A stretch of 64,000 nt of DNA from Rhodocyclaceae bacterium (lineage in GTDB: Bacteria; Pseudomonadota; Gammaproteobacteria; Burkholderiales; Rhodocyclaceae), in the NCBI GenBank assembly GCA_020445745.1, contig JAGRGB010000125.1, positions 27,867 through 91,866 of the forward strand, given 5' to 3'. Under the pieces are notes generated by a model. The model had not been told where the DNA came from. It saw only the letters and a list, made by a program, of their open reading frames with translations, and did no database searches. This document shows positions 7,062 through 15,795 of the stretch, one piece after another (position 1 is the first letter of the stretch; every line of letters begins with the position of its first letter). The translations under genes and the position numbers were made by a program.

Positions 7062-7259
7062 CCTGTCTCGAACGGCTGGCGCAGGATGCGCCGGATCTAT
7101 CGCAACGGCCCCGGAGACGCGACGACGCGCCACGCGCGCAGCTTGCGGCGGCAAATCGGCATCGGGTGGGCGCGGTGAGCGGTGATCATGTCGTGATGGT
7201 GCATGTAATCGGCGCCGCACGTCAATGGCCATCGTCCGGCGCGGCGAAGTCGCGCCGGC

Positions 7260-10200
7260 TCAGCAGTGGCCGCGGCCGCCGACGGGTCGGGCGCCGGGCG
7301 CACCGCTGCGCAGGTAGCGCGCGATGTCCACCTCGTCGATCTGCTCCGGCGCGAGGAAGCGCTCGGCGTAGCGCCGATGCACACCGCGCAGCAGGAACAG
7401 TTCGAACAGGTTGCGGTCGATGTGGCCGCGATCGCAGAACTCCGCCAGCATCCGCACCGCCTCGGACAGCGGCTTGCCGTCCTTGTACGGGCGATCGGAC
7501 GCGGTCAGGGCCTCGAAGATGTCGGCGATCGCCATGATCCGCGCCGGGACCGACAGCTGCTCGGCCACCAGTCCCCGCGGATAGCCGGTGCCGGTCAGGG
7601 TCTCGTGATGGGTCGAGGCGTACTCCGGCACCCGGCGCAGGTTCTTCGGCAGCGGCAGGCGGTCGAGCATGACGATGGTCTGGATGATGTGTTCATTGAC
7701 CTTGAAGCGTTCCTCGTCGGTCAGCGTGCCGCGCGCCACCGACAGGTTGTAGCGCTCGCCGAGGTTGTAGAGCAGCTCCGGCACCGCCATGTTGAGGCCC
7801 AGTGCCGGGTCGTCGGCCATCGGCGCCAGGCGTTCGATGCGATGATGGTCCTTGTCGGCGAGCAAGGTCTCGACGGCCGGCAGGGCCGCTGCCGGCGTCC
7901 GGGCGTGGCGGGCGGCCTCCTCGTGGGACAGCCCCAGGCGGTCGTCGAAGTGGCGCAGCCAGGTCTGCCCGGCGAGCCGCCGGAGGCGCGCCAGGCACTG
8001 CTCCGAGATGGTTTCGCCACCGATGTTGCAGGCCGCGACGAAGGCGAAATCCTCCTGCAGGCTGGCCGCGCGGTCCTCGAAGCGGCGCGCGCAGGCCGCC
8101 GCGTCCTGGCCCGCCAGGCGGGCCTCGAGCGCGTCGATGCGGGCATCGCGGAGCAGCACTTCGAAGCGGGTGCGGACCTCGTGGATGCGGTTGTACAGGG
8201 TCTCCAGCTTGGTCGCCTTGTCGACCACGTACTCGGGCGTCGTGACCTTGCCGCAGTCGTGCAGCCAGGCGCCGACGCGGAATTCGCGCCACTGGTCGCC
8301 GTCGGCGAAGCAGAACGAAGCCAGCGCTCCCTCGTCCTCCTCGCAGGCCGCCTCGGCCAGCATCACCGCGAGCTCCGGCACGCGCTCGCAGTGGCCGCCG
8401 GTGTAGGCGCTCTTGGCGTCGATCGCACCGGCGATGATGCGGATCAGCGAGTCCATCATCTCGCGCTGGCTTTCCAGCAGATGATGGTTGTCCAGCGCCA
8501 TCGCCGCCTGGGCCGCGAGGGCTTCGATGAACTTGACGATTTCCGGGTCGAACGGGATCGCCGCGCCGGACTCCGGATCGAGCGCGTTGATCAGCTGCAT
8601 CACGCCCAGCAACTCGCCACTGGCCGCGATCATCGGCACGCTGACCTGGCTCACCGTGCGGTAGCCGGTGGCTTCGTCGAAATCCAGAGCGCCGCTGACG
8701 TCGAAGCGGGTCTCGCTGCGCAGCGCGTCGATCACCACGGTGCGCCGGTTCAGCGCCGCATGCACCGACGCGAAATGGTCGTTGGGTTCGCCACTGACCG
8801 GGTCGTGGAGCGCGATCTCGGTTGCCGGCAGACCGTCCTCGCGGGTGCGCAGCGCGAAGCGCAGGCTGTCGCGGCCGGTGGCCAGGTACAGCGTGCCGGC
8901 GTCGGCGTTGGCGAGGCGCTTGCCGGTGAGCAGGATGCTCGCCAGCAGGCGGTCGCTGTCGTGCACCGCGGCCAGCGCCAGGCCGCTGTCCACCAGGCTG
9001 GAGAGCTTGTCGCGCGCCAGCTTCAGCGCCTCGGTGCGCTCGCGTAGCGAATGCTTCATGGTGCGATGGGCATCGCCGAGGACGTCGATCTCGTAGAACA
9101 TCGATTTCACCGTGGTGTCGCCGCTGAAATCGAGTTCCCGCACCCGCTCCGAATCCGCCGCGAGGTCGTCGAGGGCGCGCGACGCCCGACGCGAGACACC
9201 GTAGGCGAGCGGCAGCGCGATCGCCAGTGCCAGTGCCGACAGGGCGATGATCTGGTCGCGCACCGCCAGCACCGGCGCGGCGAAGGTCTGCAATGGCGCG
9301 AACGACACCACCCGGTAGCTGAGCTGCGGCGCGAGCGGCACTTCGCGCACCGCCAGCAGATGGCGCTCGCCGTCGATCTCCAGCAGTTCCGGCAGTGCGG
9401 CGCCGGACAGGCGCCGGTACAGGGCCACCAGGAAGGGATGACTGCTGTCGCCGAGACGCGTCAGCGGCGCCGGTGGGCGTCCGTCGCCCGGCAGGCTGCC
9501 CCCGCTTGCCAGGATGCGTCCCTGATCGTCGAGGACGATGCTTCCGCCCGGCTGGGCCTCGACCGTGCGCTGCACGAACTCGCTCAACGACGACAGCGAA
9601 AGGTCGACGCCGGCGACACCGTCCACCGCCGCGATGCGCTGCACCAGGGTCACGCCGAGGGTCGGCGAGGACTGGAACAGATAGGGCTCGGTTAGGCCGA
9701 GCGCGCCGCTGGCCGGGGCCCTGCCGTACCACGGCCGGGCGCGCGGATCGTAGTCGCTCGGGTCGGTTCGCTGTCCGACGATGCGGCCGTCGGCGGCAAT
9801 GAACCGCCACTGCTCGCTTTCACCGGCGTGCGCTCCGTCGATGCTGCGCATCGCGAAGCGGGCCGCCCCGGGGGCACCGAGCCGCCTGCCGGCGACGGGG
9901 TCGCTGGCGAAGCCGATGACCTGGAAGAAGCTGCCGTCGGCGAGCCCGAAGTAGGCGCCGTAGAGCGACGGGTTGACCTGCACCAGCGCGGTCAGCAGCG
10001 CCGCCATCGACGAATCCGCTCGCATCGCGCGGTAGTCCGGCATCGGCATCCGTGCGGCGGTCTGCACCGCCTGGGTCGCCGAACGGACCAGGCCCTCGAG
10101 CTTCTGTGCCTGGGCGTCGGCCATGTGGGCGAAGATCGCCTCGGCGTTGTCCTCGGCCATGCGTCCGAAACGTCCGGTCGCGAAGAGCAGGAACAGGGCT

Positions 10201-10334
10201 ACCAGCGACACCACGAAACTGGCCAGCAGCAGGGTCGCGAAGACATGCACCCGGAATTTTATCGCCTTCAATGGCACCTTGGTTTCCACGGCGCGCAGCC
10301 GGCAGCGGCTGCCGAGCCGTAATGATGCAACCAT
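7260..10334 (-). CDS. Membrane HD-GYP phosphodiesterase with Cache and GAF domains
   Basis: The 1,024-residue protein probably senses a periplasmic ligand and hydrolyses cyclic di-GMP. Its order is a membrane helix near residues 29-55, a double-Cache-like periplasmic domain (about 60-330), a second helix and HAMP-like region, a GAF domain (about 455-610), then the HD-GYP domain. The catalytic HDCGK is near 690 and HHETLTGTGYP near 912. About 220 residues separate them, much more than the roughly 65 usual, because of an inserted helical segment. The ATG at 10334 is a choice; GTG at 10289 is an alternative and neither has a strong ribosome binding site. It is divergent from the OGT gene and ends at a clear terminator. 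Confidence 0.9.
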   Translation of the reverse strand: MVASLRLGSRCRLRAVETKVPLKAIKFRVHVFATLLLASFVVSLVALFLLFATGRFGRMAEDNAEAIFAHMADAQAQKLEGLVRSATQAVQTAARMPMPDYRAMRADSSMAALLTALVQVNPSLYGAYFGLADGSFFQVIGFASDPVAGRRLGAPGAARFAMRSIDGAHAGESEQWRFIAADGRIVGQRTDPSDYDPRARPWYGRAPASGALGLTEPYLFQSSPTLGVTLVQRIAAVDGVAGVDLSLSSLSEFVQRTVEAQPGGSIVLDDQGRILASGGSLPGDGRPPAPLTRLGDSSHPFLVALYRRLSGAALPELLEIDGERHLLAVREVPLAPQLSYRVVSFAPLQTFAAPVLAVRDQIIALSALALAIALPLAYGVSRRASRALDDLAADSERVRELDFSGDTTVKSMFYEIDVLGDAHRTMKHSLRERTEALKLARDKLSSLVDSGLALAAVHDSDRLLASILLTGKRLANADAGTLYLATGRDSLRFALRTREDGLPATEIALHDPVSGEPNDHFASVHAALNRRTVVIDALRSETRFDVSGALDFDEATGYRTVSQVSVPMIAASGELLGVMQLINALDPESGAAIPFDPEIVKFIEALAAQAAMALDNHHLLESQREMMDSLIRIIAGAIDAKSAYTGGHCERVPELAVMLAEAACEEDEGALASFCFADGDQWREFRVGAWLHDCGKVTTPEYVVDKATKLETLYNRIHEVRTRFEVLLRDARIDALEARLAGQDAAACARRFEDRAASLQEDFAFVAACNIGGETISEQCLARLRRLAGQTWLRHFDDRLGLSHEEAARHARTPAAALPAVETLLADKDHHRIERLAPMADDPALGLNMAVPELLYNLGERYNLSVARGTLTDEERFKVNEHIIQTIVMLDRLPLPKNLRRVPEYASTHHETLTGTGYPRGLVAEQLSVPARIMAIADIFEALTASDRPYKDGKPLSEAVRMLAEFCDRGHIDRNLFELFLLRGVHRRYAERFLAPEQIDEVDIARYLRSGAPGARPVGGRGHC

Positions 10335-10448
10335 TCGCAACCGAGGTCGCGCACGGCTGCGCGGACGGCGCCGCGCGGCATTCGCTTTGCACGGCGGTGG
10401 CGAACTGCCATAGTTCGGCGCTGGCCCATTTTTCGCGACCAGGCTTCG

Positions 10449-12239
10449 ATGGCATCGACAAGGAAGGACACGCGCGCGGCGCGCAGCCGTGGCGACGCGC
10501 AGCGCGAGCTGGTAGCCCTTTTCCAGGCCGGCCGGCCGGCGGAACTGAAGGCCGCCGCCGACCGCCACGTGCGGCGCTGGCCGGACTTCGCCTTCGGCTG
10601 GAAGGCGCTCGGCGTGGCCTGCCAGCTACTCGGGCGCGACCCGCTGCCGGCCCTGCGCCGTGCCGCCAGCCTGTTGCCGGACGACGCCGAGACGCTGGCC
10701 AATCTCGGCAACGCGCTGCGCGACAGCGGCGCCTTGGCCGACGCCGACGCGGCCCTGCGGCGGGCCGTCGCGCTGAATCCGGTACATCCGCTGTTCCGGA
10801 TGAACTTTGGCAACGTGCTGATGGACCAGGGCCGCCGCGACGAGGCGATCGCCGAGTTCCGCCAGTCGCTGGCAATCGCGCCGGACACCGCCGAAGCCCA
10901 CAACAACCTCGGCCACGCGTTGTTCGGCATTCCCGGTCGTCTCGACGAGGCGATCGATTGCTACCGCGCCGCCTTGCGCTGCCGGCCGGGCTTTCTGGTG
11001 GCCGCCGACAACCTGCTGTTCGCGCTGAACTACTCCGAACGCGTGAGGCCGGCCGAGATGCGGGCAGCCGCCGAACATTACGGCGCCATCGTCGCTGCCT
11101 CGGTGCAGCCGGCCCGCGGCTGGCCCAATCCGCCCGACCCCGAGCGCCCGCTCCGGGTCGGGCTGGTGTCCGGCGATCTCCGCCGTCACCCGGTGGGCTA
11201 CCTGTTGCGCGACGTGCTGCCGGCACTGGACCCGCAACGCACCCTGATCTACGCCTACGCGACGAGGCCGGTGGACGACGACGTCAGCAGTGCACTGAAG
11301 CGCTCGGTGAAGGCCTGGCACGGGGTCGAACGGCTCGCCGACCGGCAGCTCTTCGAGCGAGTTCGCGAGGACCGCATCGACATCCTGGTCGACCTGTCGG
11401 GCCACACCGCCCACAACCGCCTGCCGCTGTTCGCGATGCGGCCGGCGCCGGTGCAGGCGAGCTGGCTCGGCTACTTCGCGACCACCGGCCTCGCGGCGAT
11501 CGATTATTTCGTCGGCGATCCGCTGGTACTGCCGGAGACCGAGGAATCGCACTTTTGCGAGAAGCCCTGGCGTCTGCCCGACAGCTACTACACCTTCTCG
11601 CCGCCGACCGAGGCAGTCGAGGTGGCGCCGTTGCCGGCCCGCGCGCGCGGGGCGATCAGCTTCGGCTTCTTCGGCGCCCTCGCCAAGCTGGTGACGCCGG
11701 TGCTCGACTGCTGGAGCGAGATCCTGACCCGGCTGCCGGGCGCGCGGCTGGTGATCAAGGCCGCCGGCATCGAGCAGCCCGAGGTCGCCGCGGCGTTCAC
11801 TGCGCAGTTCGCCGAGCGCGGCATCGACGCCGGTCGCCTGTGCCTGCTCGGCCGCAGCGGCCGGGCCGAACACCTCGCCGCCTACGGCGAGGTGGATGTC
11901 GCCCTCGACAGCTTTCCGTTCCCGGGCGGCCTGACCACGCTGGAGGCGAGCTGGATGGGCGTGCCGACGCTGGGCCTGCGCGGCGACCGGTTCATCTCCC
12001 ACCAGGGCGAGATGCTGCTCCACGCCCTCGGCCTCGACCACTGGATCGCGCCGGATCGCACAGCCTACGTTGCCCGTGCGGTGGCGCTCGCCGGCCAGCT
12101 CGACGAGCTGGCCGCACTGCGCGTCGGCCTGCGCGACCGGCTGATCGCCTCGCAGCTGTGCGACGGCGCCCGCTTCGCCGGCCAACTGGAGCAGGCCTGG
12201 CGGGGGATGTGGCGCGTGTGGTGCGAATCGCGACGCTGA
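10449..12239 (+). CDS. TPR-containing GT41 (OGT/SPINDLY-like) glycosyltransferase
   Basis: The 596-residue cytoplasmic protein has tetratricopeptide repeats at about 60-200 (ETLANLGNALRDSGALADA, AEAHNNLGHALFG). A GT41 catalytic region at about 230-590 includes VGLVSGDLRRHPVGYLL, ILVDLSGHTAHNRL, QASWLGYFATTGL, and the C-terminal PFPGGLTTLEASWMGVPT donor-binding segment. Bacterial relatives transfer sugars to proteins such as flagellin or autotransporters; the target here is unknown. The start overlaps no other gene, and the 114-base divergent gap to the HD-GYP gene is the likely promoter region. A truncated second copy of this gene's 3' end occurs at 14249-14353. Confidence 0.9.
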   Translation: MASTRKDTRAARSRGDAQRELVALFQAGRPAELKAAADRHVRRWPDFAFGWKALGVACQLLGRDPLPALRRAASLLPDDAETLANLGNALRDSGALADADAALRRAVALNPVHPLFRMNFGNVLMDQGRRDEAIAEFRQSLAIAPDTAEAHNNLGHALFGIPGRLDEAIDCYRAALRCRPGFLVAADNLLFALNYSERVRPAEMRAAAEHYGAIVAASVQPARGWPNPPDPERPLRVGLVSGDLRRHPVGYLLRDVLPALDPQRTLIYAYATRPVDDDVSSALKRSVKAWHGVERLADRQLFERVREDRIDILVDLSGHTAHNRLPLFAMRPAPVQASWLGYFATTGLAAIDYFVGDPLVLPETEESHFCEKPWRLPDSYYTFSPPTEAVEVAPLPARARGAISFGFFGALAKLVTPVLDCWSEILTRLPGARLVIKAAGIEQPEVAAAFTAQFAERGIDAGRLCLLGRSGRAEHLAAYGEVDVALDSFPFPGGLTTLEASWMGVPTLGLRGDRFISHQGEMLLHALGLDHWIAPDRTAYVARAVALAGQLDELAALRVGLRDRLIASQLCDGARFAGQLEQAWRGMWRVWCESRR

Positions 12240-12299
12240 TTGCCGCCGGGCGCGGGTCGCCGCCGCCGGTCTGCCCGAGCGCTCGCCGTGCACCCTCGT

Positions 12300-12860
12300 T
12301 CAGTCGGCGAAGGGACTGGTGCACCACTGCTGCTGACAGGGCACGCCGTCGTGGTTGCCGTCCATCCTGACGCCCGGGCAGTTGCGCAGGAAATAGGTGG
12401 CCTCGGCGCAGGACCTCATCTGGGAGCAATGGGTGCGCCCGTCGCAGCGATAGGGAGAGGGCGTCTTCTCGGAACCCGGCAGCATTGCCAACAGCTTGGC
12501 CAGCCAGCCGCCGCGGGAATGTTCCTCGTACGCAACAAAGCCCAGGCCGGCGACGATCAGCAGCGCGACGAGGCGCCCGCGAATGCCCGGGCCTGCGCCG
12601 CGGCGCGGTCGTCCCGATTGCTGCCGCGACGACGGTCGCGCGGCAGCCGCCCGCTGCGGGCAGGCGACCTTGCGTGCCCGTCGCCGGCCGCTGCTGTCGA
12701 TTTCGACTTCGAAGCTGAGCAATTCCCCGGGCATCGGGCGAACGCCGTCTCTCGGGAAGGCCGAGATATGGACGAAGACCTCACCACCGCCGTGTTCGGG
12801 TGTTATGAAACCGAATCCGCGCGCATCGTTCCACTTCGACAGCCTGCCTTCCATATGCAT
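12300..12860 (-). CDS. Cold-shock domain protein with membrane helix and Excalibur domain
   Basis: The 186-residue protein combines three parts. Residues 1-66 form a cold-shock domain (GFGFITPEHGGGEVFVHIS, matching the RNP1/RNP2 pattern). Residues about 97-113 form one hydrophobic helix. Residues about 138-180 form an Excalibur domain, with paired cysteines and the DGNHDGVPC calcium-binding-like motif. Cold-shock domains bind single-stranded nucleic acid in the cytoplasm, while Excalibur domains are usually extracytoplasmic, so the protein should span the inner membrane with the basic linker (about 67-95) inside. The ribosome binding site is weak, and either of two nearby ATGs could start it. 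It is convergent with the OGT gene. Confidence 0.85.
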   Translation of the reverse strand: MHMEGRLSKWNDARGFGFITPEHGGGEVFVHISAFPRDGVRPMPGELLSFEVEIDSSGRRRARKVACPQRAAAARPSSRQQSGRPRRGAGPGIRGRLVALLIVAGLGFVAYEEHSRGGWLAKLLAMLPGSEKTPSPYRCDGRTHCSQMRSCAEATYFLRNCPGVRMDGNHDGVPCQQQWCTSPFAD

Positions 12861-13009
12861 TCAGGGTCTCGATCGGTTTCGGATTGAAGGCCTCGGGCCG
12901 GCACGTCGAACAGGCGGTCCATGGCTGGGTCTCCACGGTGCTTGAAGCGGACAGTCCCGGCCATGTGTCCGGGCGCGTCCGCGCCGTCTATGATGAACGG
13001 ATCGCGACC

Positions 13010-13336
13010 ATGAAGGATGAGCGTGTGATCAACGAAATCGTCACGTTCAGACTGCCCGAAGGCGCGACGCGGGAAGAAGTCTTCCGCAACTTCGAGAAGA
13101 CCGCGCCGACGTGGCAGCAGAATCCGGATCTGATCAGAAAGAACTACCTCCACGACGCCGAGAACGGCGTTGCCGGTGACGTCTATATTTGGACGGCGCG
13201 TGCTCACGCCGAGAAATGGCACGGCACGGTGTTTCGCGAAAAGCTCAGAGCGCTATGCGGCGCCGAGCCGGAGTGCCGGTTCTTCGAGACGCCCGTCGTC
13301 GTGGACAATCTGGCGGGCGAGATCGTCAAGGACTGA
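13010..13336 (+). CDS. Small YdhR-like / dimeric alpha-beta barrel protein
   Basis: The 108-residue product begins MKDERVINEIVTFRLPEGAT and has the strand-helix-strand pattern of small ferredoxin-like dimeric alpha-beta-barrel proteins such as YdhR, often annotated as putative monooxygenases. No catalytic residues are known to be required in these. A TATGAT box at 12989-12994 lies 15 bases before the ATG. A GTG at 13025 preceded by GGATGAG is a reasonable alternative start. The open frame extends upstream to 12884, but that part overlaps the promoter and looks non-coding. The family call is moderate; its substrate is unknown. Confidence 0.65.
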   Translation: MKDERVINEIVTFRLPEGATREEVFRNFEKTAPTWQQNPDLIRKNYLHDAENGVAGDVYIWTARAHAEKWHGTVFREKLRALCGAEPECRFFETPVVVDNLAGEIVKD

Positions 13337-13540
13337 CTTTCTCGATTGCGTCGGAAGCCGGCGCGTCTGCGCAGGAAGGCGGCGGTAGTTGGCGTGCGAC
13401 AACGTATGGCGCGAAGGTCCGCAAGCCGCATGGGCTTGCCGGTGCCCTTCAAACAACCTGCACGACCTGTCGGGGGCCGAATCCGATTGTTCAGACCTAC
13501 GGAATCGGGGCACCAGCCCACTTTCGACACCTGCTCATGC

Positions 13541-13855
13541 CTATGCCTGATCACGTGTGTGTGCGCTTGCACTCGCTTTCGCGTCGGCCTTTCTTTCGAG
13601 GCGCAAGAAGACGAGCAACAGCGCGGCAAGGAAGATGACATAGGACACCGTGCCGACGACGATCGTGTCGATTAGCAGATCGAACCCCAGACCGTAGTCA
13701 TCCTCGAGATCGGTGCGGAACAAGAGGTCGTGCTTTTCCATGTAAGCCCTGATTGAGATTTCCGACGAAATCCAGATCGACAGGGCCGTCGGAACGAGTG
13801 CAACGGCGCCGGCAAATATGACCAGACAAAGTATTTCCAGGCTGCGCCCTAGCAT
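13541..13855 (-). CDS. Small two-helix membrane protein
   Basis: From the ATG at 13855 the product has 104 residues with two hydrophobic helices (LEILCLVIFAGAVALVPTAL and TIVVGTVSYVIFLAALLLVF) separated by a polar loop containing EKHDLLFRTDLEDDYG, and a charged C-terminus. Longer starts at 14029 or 14056 are open, but the extra N-terminal residues look unlike a protein domain. The DNA is less GC-rich than the core genes, and the segment lies in the patchy 13-17 kb region, so it may have been acquired. I recall similar small proteins scattered in mobile contexts, but no function is known to me. Confidence 0.55.
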   Translation of the reverse strand: MLGRSLEILCLVIFAGAVALVPTALSIWISSEISIRAYMEKHDLLFRTDLEDDYGLGFDLLIDTIVVGTVSYVIFLAALLLVFLRLERKADAKASASAHTRDQA

Positions 13856-14217
13856 GCCGACCGGTCCCGAAGGGGCTCGGCTGCCATTGGAATTCCCGGT
13901 CAGAAGTTCGCTTGCTGCGTTAGGGCTGCACTTCTGTACGCTCTTTCCCGCGAACTGATCGGCCTGCTTCTTCGTGGAACGGGGGACGACCCCCTCGCTT
14001 CGCCAGTTATTCCCAGTATCTCGATTCATCGGGCGCTCACCGGCAGCCACTGACAAGACTCACGACATAGTGGCACGCTTGTATGCATTTCCAGTTGGTC
14101 TCCGTATGCCGAATGGCATTTCAAGACGTGACCTCTTGCCCTTTGTGCGCTCGCCGTATTCGATGTCGCAACTCAAGAGGTGAGCCCACCGCTTGTGATG
14201 TGCTCGAATTCAAGACC

Positions 14218-14247
14218 TGACCCATTCTCCCTTGACCCATTCTCCCT
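14218..14247 (+). repeat. Tandem 15-bp direct repeat TGACCCATTCTCCCT
   Basis: Two perfect adjacent copies lie at 14218-14232 and 14233-14247, preceded by AATTCAAGACC. The second copy ends one base before the OGT relic begins. An AATTCAAGACCTGACCC-type sequence is, to my memory, recurrent next to mobile repeats in related bacteria, but I cannot verify that here. Confidence 0.75.
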
Positions 14248-14248
14248 C

Positions 14249-14353
14249 TTCGAGCGGCTGACGACCTCTGCACTGTGCCACGGCACGCGCTTCGCCTGTG
14301 AACTGGAGCAGATGTGGCGAGGCATGTGGCAGGCATGGTGCCGCTCGCGGTGA
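14249..14353 (+). pseudogene. C-terminal relic of a second OGT/GT41 gene
   Basis: The frame from TTC at 14249 to TGA at 14351-14353 reads LTTSALCHGTRFACELEQ and then a WRGMWQAWCRSR end. It matches, residue for residue over most of its length, the last 33 residues of the GT41 protein encoded at 10449-12239 (RLIASQLCDGARFAG..., WRGMWRVWCESRR). There is no start codon, TPR region or catalytic domain, so this is a 5'-truncated remnant left after deletion or recombination at the tandem repeat. Confidence 0.8.
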
Positions 14354-14489
14354 GACGCGGCAATCGCGAAGTTCGCCGTCCAGCCGGCGGCACGGGCGAT
14401 CGTGGTCGGCAAGGTCGCCGTTCGCGGTGGCACGCCGCCCAGCGCGAGCCGGCCGTCGTGCCTCGCCGGTGCTTCGCTCGAGGCGGCGC

Positions 14490-14825
14490 TCAGATCCGCT
14501 GCTGGAAGGCGAGGCAGTAGCCGTTGCAGTCCCTGATGCCAAACTCCCTGGAACCGTATGGCATGTCCTGAATCGGCCACGCCACGGTGACGGTGTCCTT
14601 GAGCGAGGCAAACAGGCGATCGGCATCGGGGACCGTGAAATAGATCGTGCCGGAGAACGCCAGCTCGCCTCGCCACAGGTCCTGCGTCGTGAACACGAGC
14701 TTGCCGCCGTAGTGCTCTGCGGTGATCGTCGCGGCGCCGTCGGAAACGTGGAAATCGAGCACCGAGCGATAGAACCTCTCGGTCTCGCCCAGGTCCTTGC
14801 AGCGCAGCAGCAGGGTCAGCGACAT
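14490..14825 (-). CDS. VOC (glyoxalase/bleomycin resistance) family protein
   Basis: The 111-residue protein has one vicinal-oxygen-chelate unit of paired beta-alpha-beta-beta-beta modules. It starts MSLTLLLRCKDLGETERFYR and ends with the GIRDCNGYCLAF segment, where family members place a metal-ligand glutamate; here the expected residue is not clearly present. Members include glyoxalases, dioxygenases and antibiotic-binding proteins, so the function is open. It stands alone, following the decayed stretch that contains the OGT relic. Confidence 0.8.
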   Translation of the reverse strand: MSLTLLLRCKDLGETERFYRSVLDFHVSDGAATITAEHYGGKLVFTTQDLWRGELAFSGTIYFTVPDADRLFASLKDTVTVAWPIQDMPYGSREFGIRDCNGYCLAFQQRI

Positions 14826-14921
14826 GATGGCTTTCCGGCGGGTTCGACGTGATCCTGCGCGCAGGTCGGCTTGTCTGCGCGGACGGGCGCAGGGACAAGT
14901 CCGCCAGGACGAACGGTCGAT

Positions 14922-15416
14922 TCAAGACGCATGGTATTCGCACGCCATCGGAACCCCGTTCCGATCCGGGTGCTTGTCGCGCACCAATGCGCGAACCGCC
15001 TCGATGTCTTTCGGTATCACGTTACCGATCCGGTAGATGCAGAAGCCCGGAGCAGCGCGTTGGCCCACGACGATATTCGTGTGCGGGCCGGCGATCCCGC
15101 CGATCTGGAATACCACCACCGCGACCGATGGTGCCAGCGCCGAGAATATGTGCTGGCTGTACGGCTGGTCGGGAACGATGAGATCGGTCGAGTTCCACCG
15201 CACGCCGCGTTCGGCCATCGCATCCCACGGAACGACAGCCGTGAAGGCCTCCCTCACGTCTGGCGGAACATCGGCCACGGCACGAACTTCGACGAGCCCA
15301 TCGGCCGCCAGCAGGGCCGACTCGATGCGATGCTCGTCGGACCGGCCCTGTTGCGAGTCCGCCAGCGGAATGTTCGACAGCAAGGCTGCGATCACGACTA
15401 CGCGAAGAATCCTCAT
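14922..15416 (-). CDS. Secreted protein of unknown function
   Basis: The 164-residue product starts MRILRVVVIAALLSN, a typical signal peptide likely cleaved after ADS near residue 23, so it should be periplasmic or secreted. The mature part is mixed alpha/beta with a SVAVVVFQIGGIAG strand region and two cysteines. The ATG at 15416 has a GGAGCG ribosome binding site; the frame is open much further upstream, but that part has no protein character. No family was recognised. Confidence 0.7.
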   Translation of the reverse strand: MRILRVVVIAALLSNIPLADSQQGRSDEHRIESALLAADGLVEVRAVADVPPDVREAFTAVVPWDAMAERGVRWNSTDLIVPDQPYSQHIFSALAPSVAVVVFQIGGIAGPHTNIVVGQRAAPGFCIYRIGNVIPKDIEAVRALVRDKHPDRNGVPMACEYHAS

Positions 15417-15795
15417 GTCCGCTCCGTGGATCGACCCGCCCGACCGAGCGAGGCAGATTCTCTGGTGATGCTGCCGGGGTGCGCCCGTCACCGTCGGCCG
15501 GCCGCGCTTCGTGGAAACCCGTCCGCAGGAGGTCGCACAGCGACAGGGTAGTCCACCGAGCGCCCGGCATGGGTGCCGATCCGTCGAGTGGAGGTCCCGA
15601 GGGGGCTCGTCGGTGGGGATCCATGACCACGCGATGATCAACACGAGCCGGCGGCGGAAGCACATCGGAGGCCGGGCGGGCGGCCACCGGACGGCGACGA
15701 CAAGCGCCACGGCGGGCAGCGCTCGGGCACCGACGATTCGCGTTGCCGCGAGGGCCGGTGCACGAACACGGTCATGCCGGGAGGACGACGCGCCG
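15417..15795. other. Gap between divergent genes with no clear gene
   Basis: About 380 bases between the start of the secreted-protein gene and the acyltransferase gene. I see no convincing coding frame or promoter boxes. Its 3' part (about 15730-15795) probably contains the remains of the acyltransferase N-terminus in another frame. Confidence 0.4.

Larger units (their letters stand above)
13856..14489. other. Stretch between two leftward genes, holding only a gene relic
   Basis: About 630 bases contain no intact gene. What it does hold is a tandem 15-bp repeat (14218-14247) and a 35-codon relic of an OGT gene (14249-14353). Longer N-terminal extensions of the 13541-13855 gene would fall in its first 200 bases. 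The mixed composition suggests decayed or inserted DNA. Confidence 0.5.

Noticed and set aside
10289-10568. N-terminal extension of the HD-GYP protein to 10568
   Set aside because: The extra residues are arginine-rich, low-complexity and overlap the start of the divergent OGT gene; the family begins near the first membrane helix.
13855-13930. Integron attC-like arms (CCCTAAC... and CTAGGG...) around the small membrane protein start
   Set aside because: The core sites do not match the attC consensus exactly, the structure would include the start codon, and no integrase or other cassettes are present.
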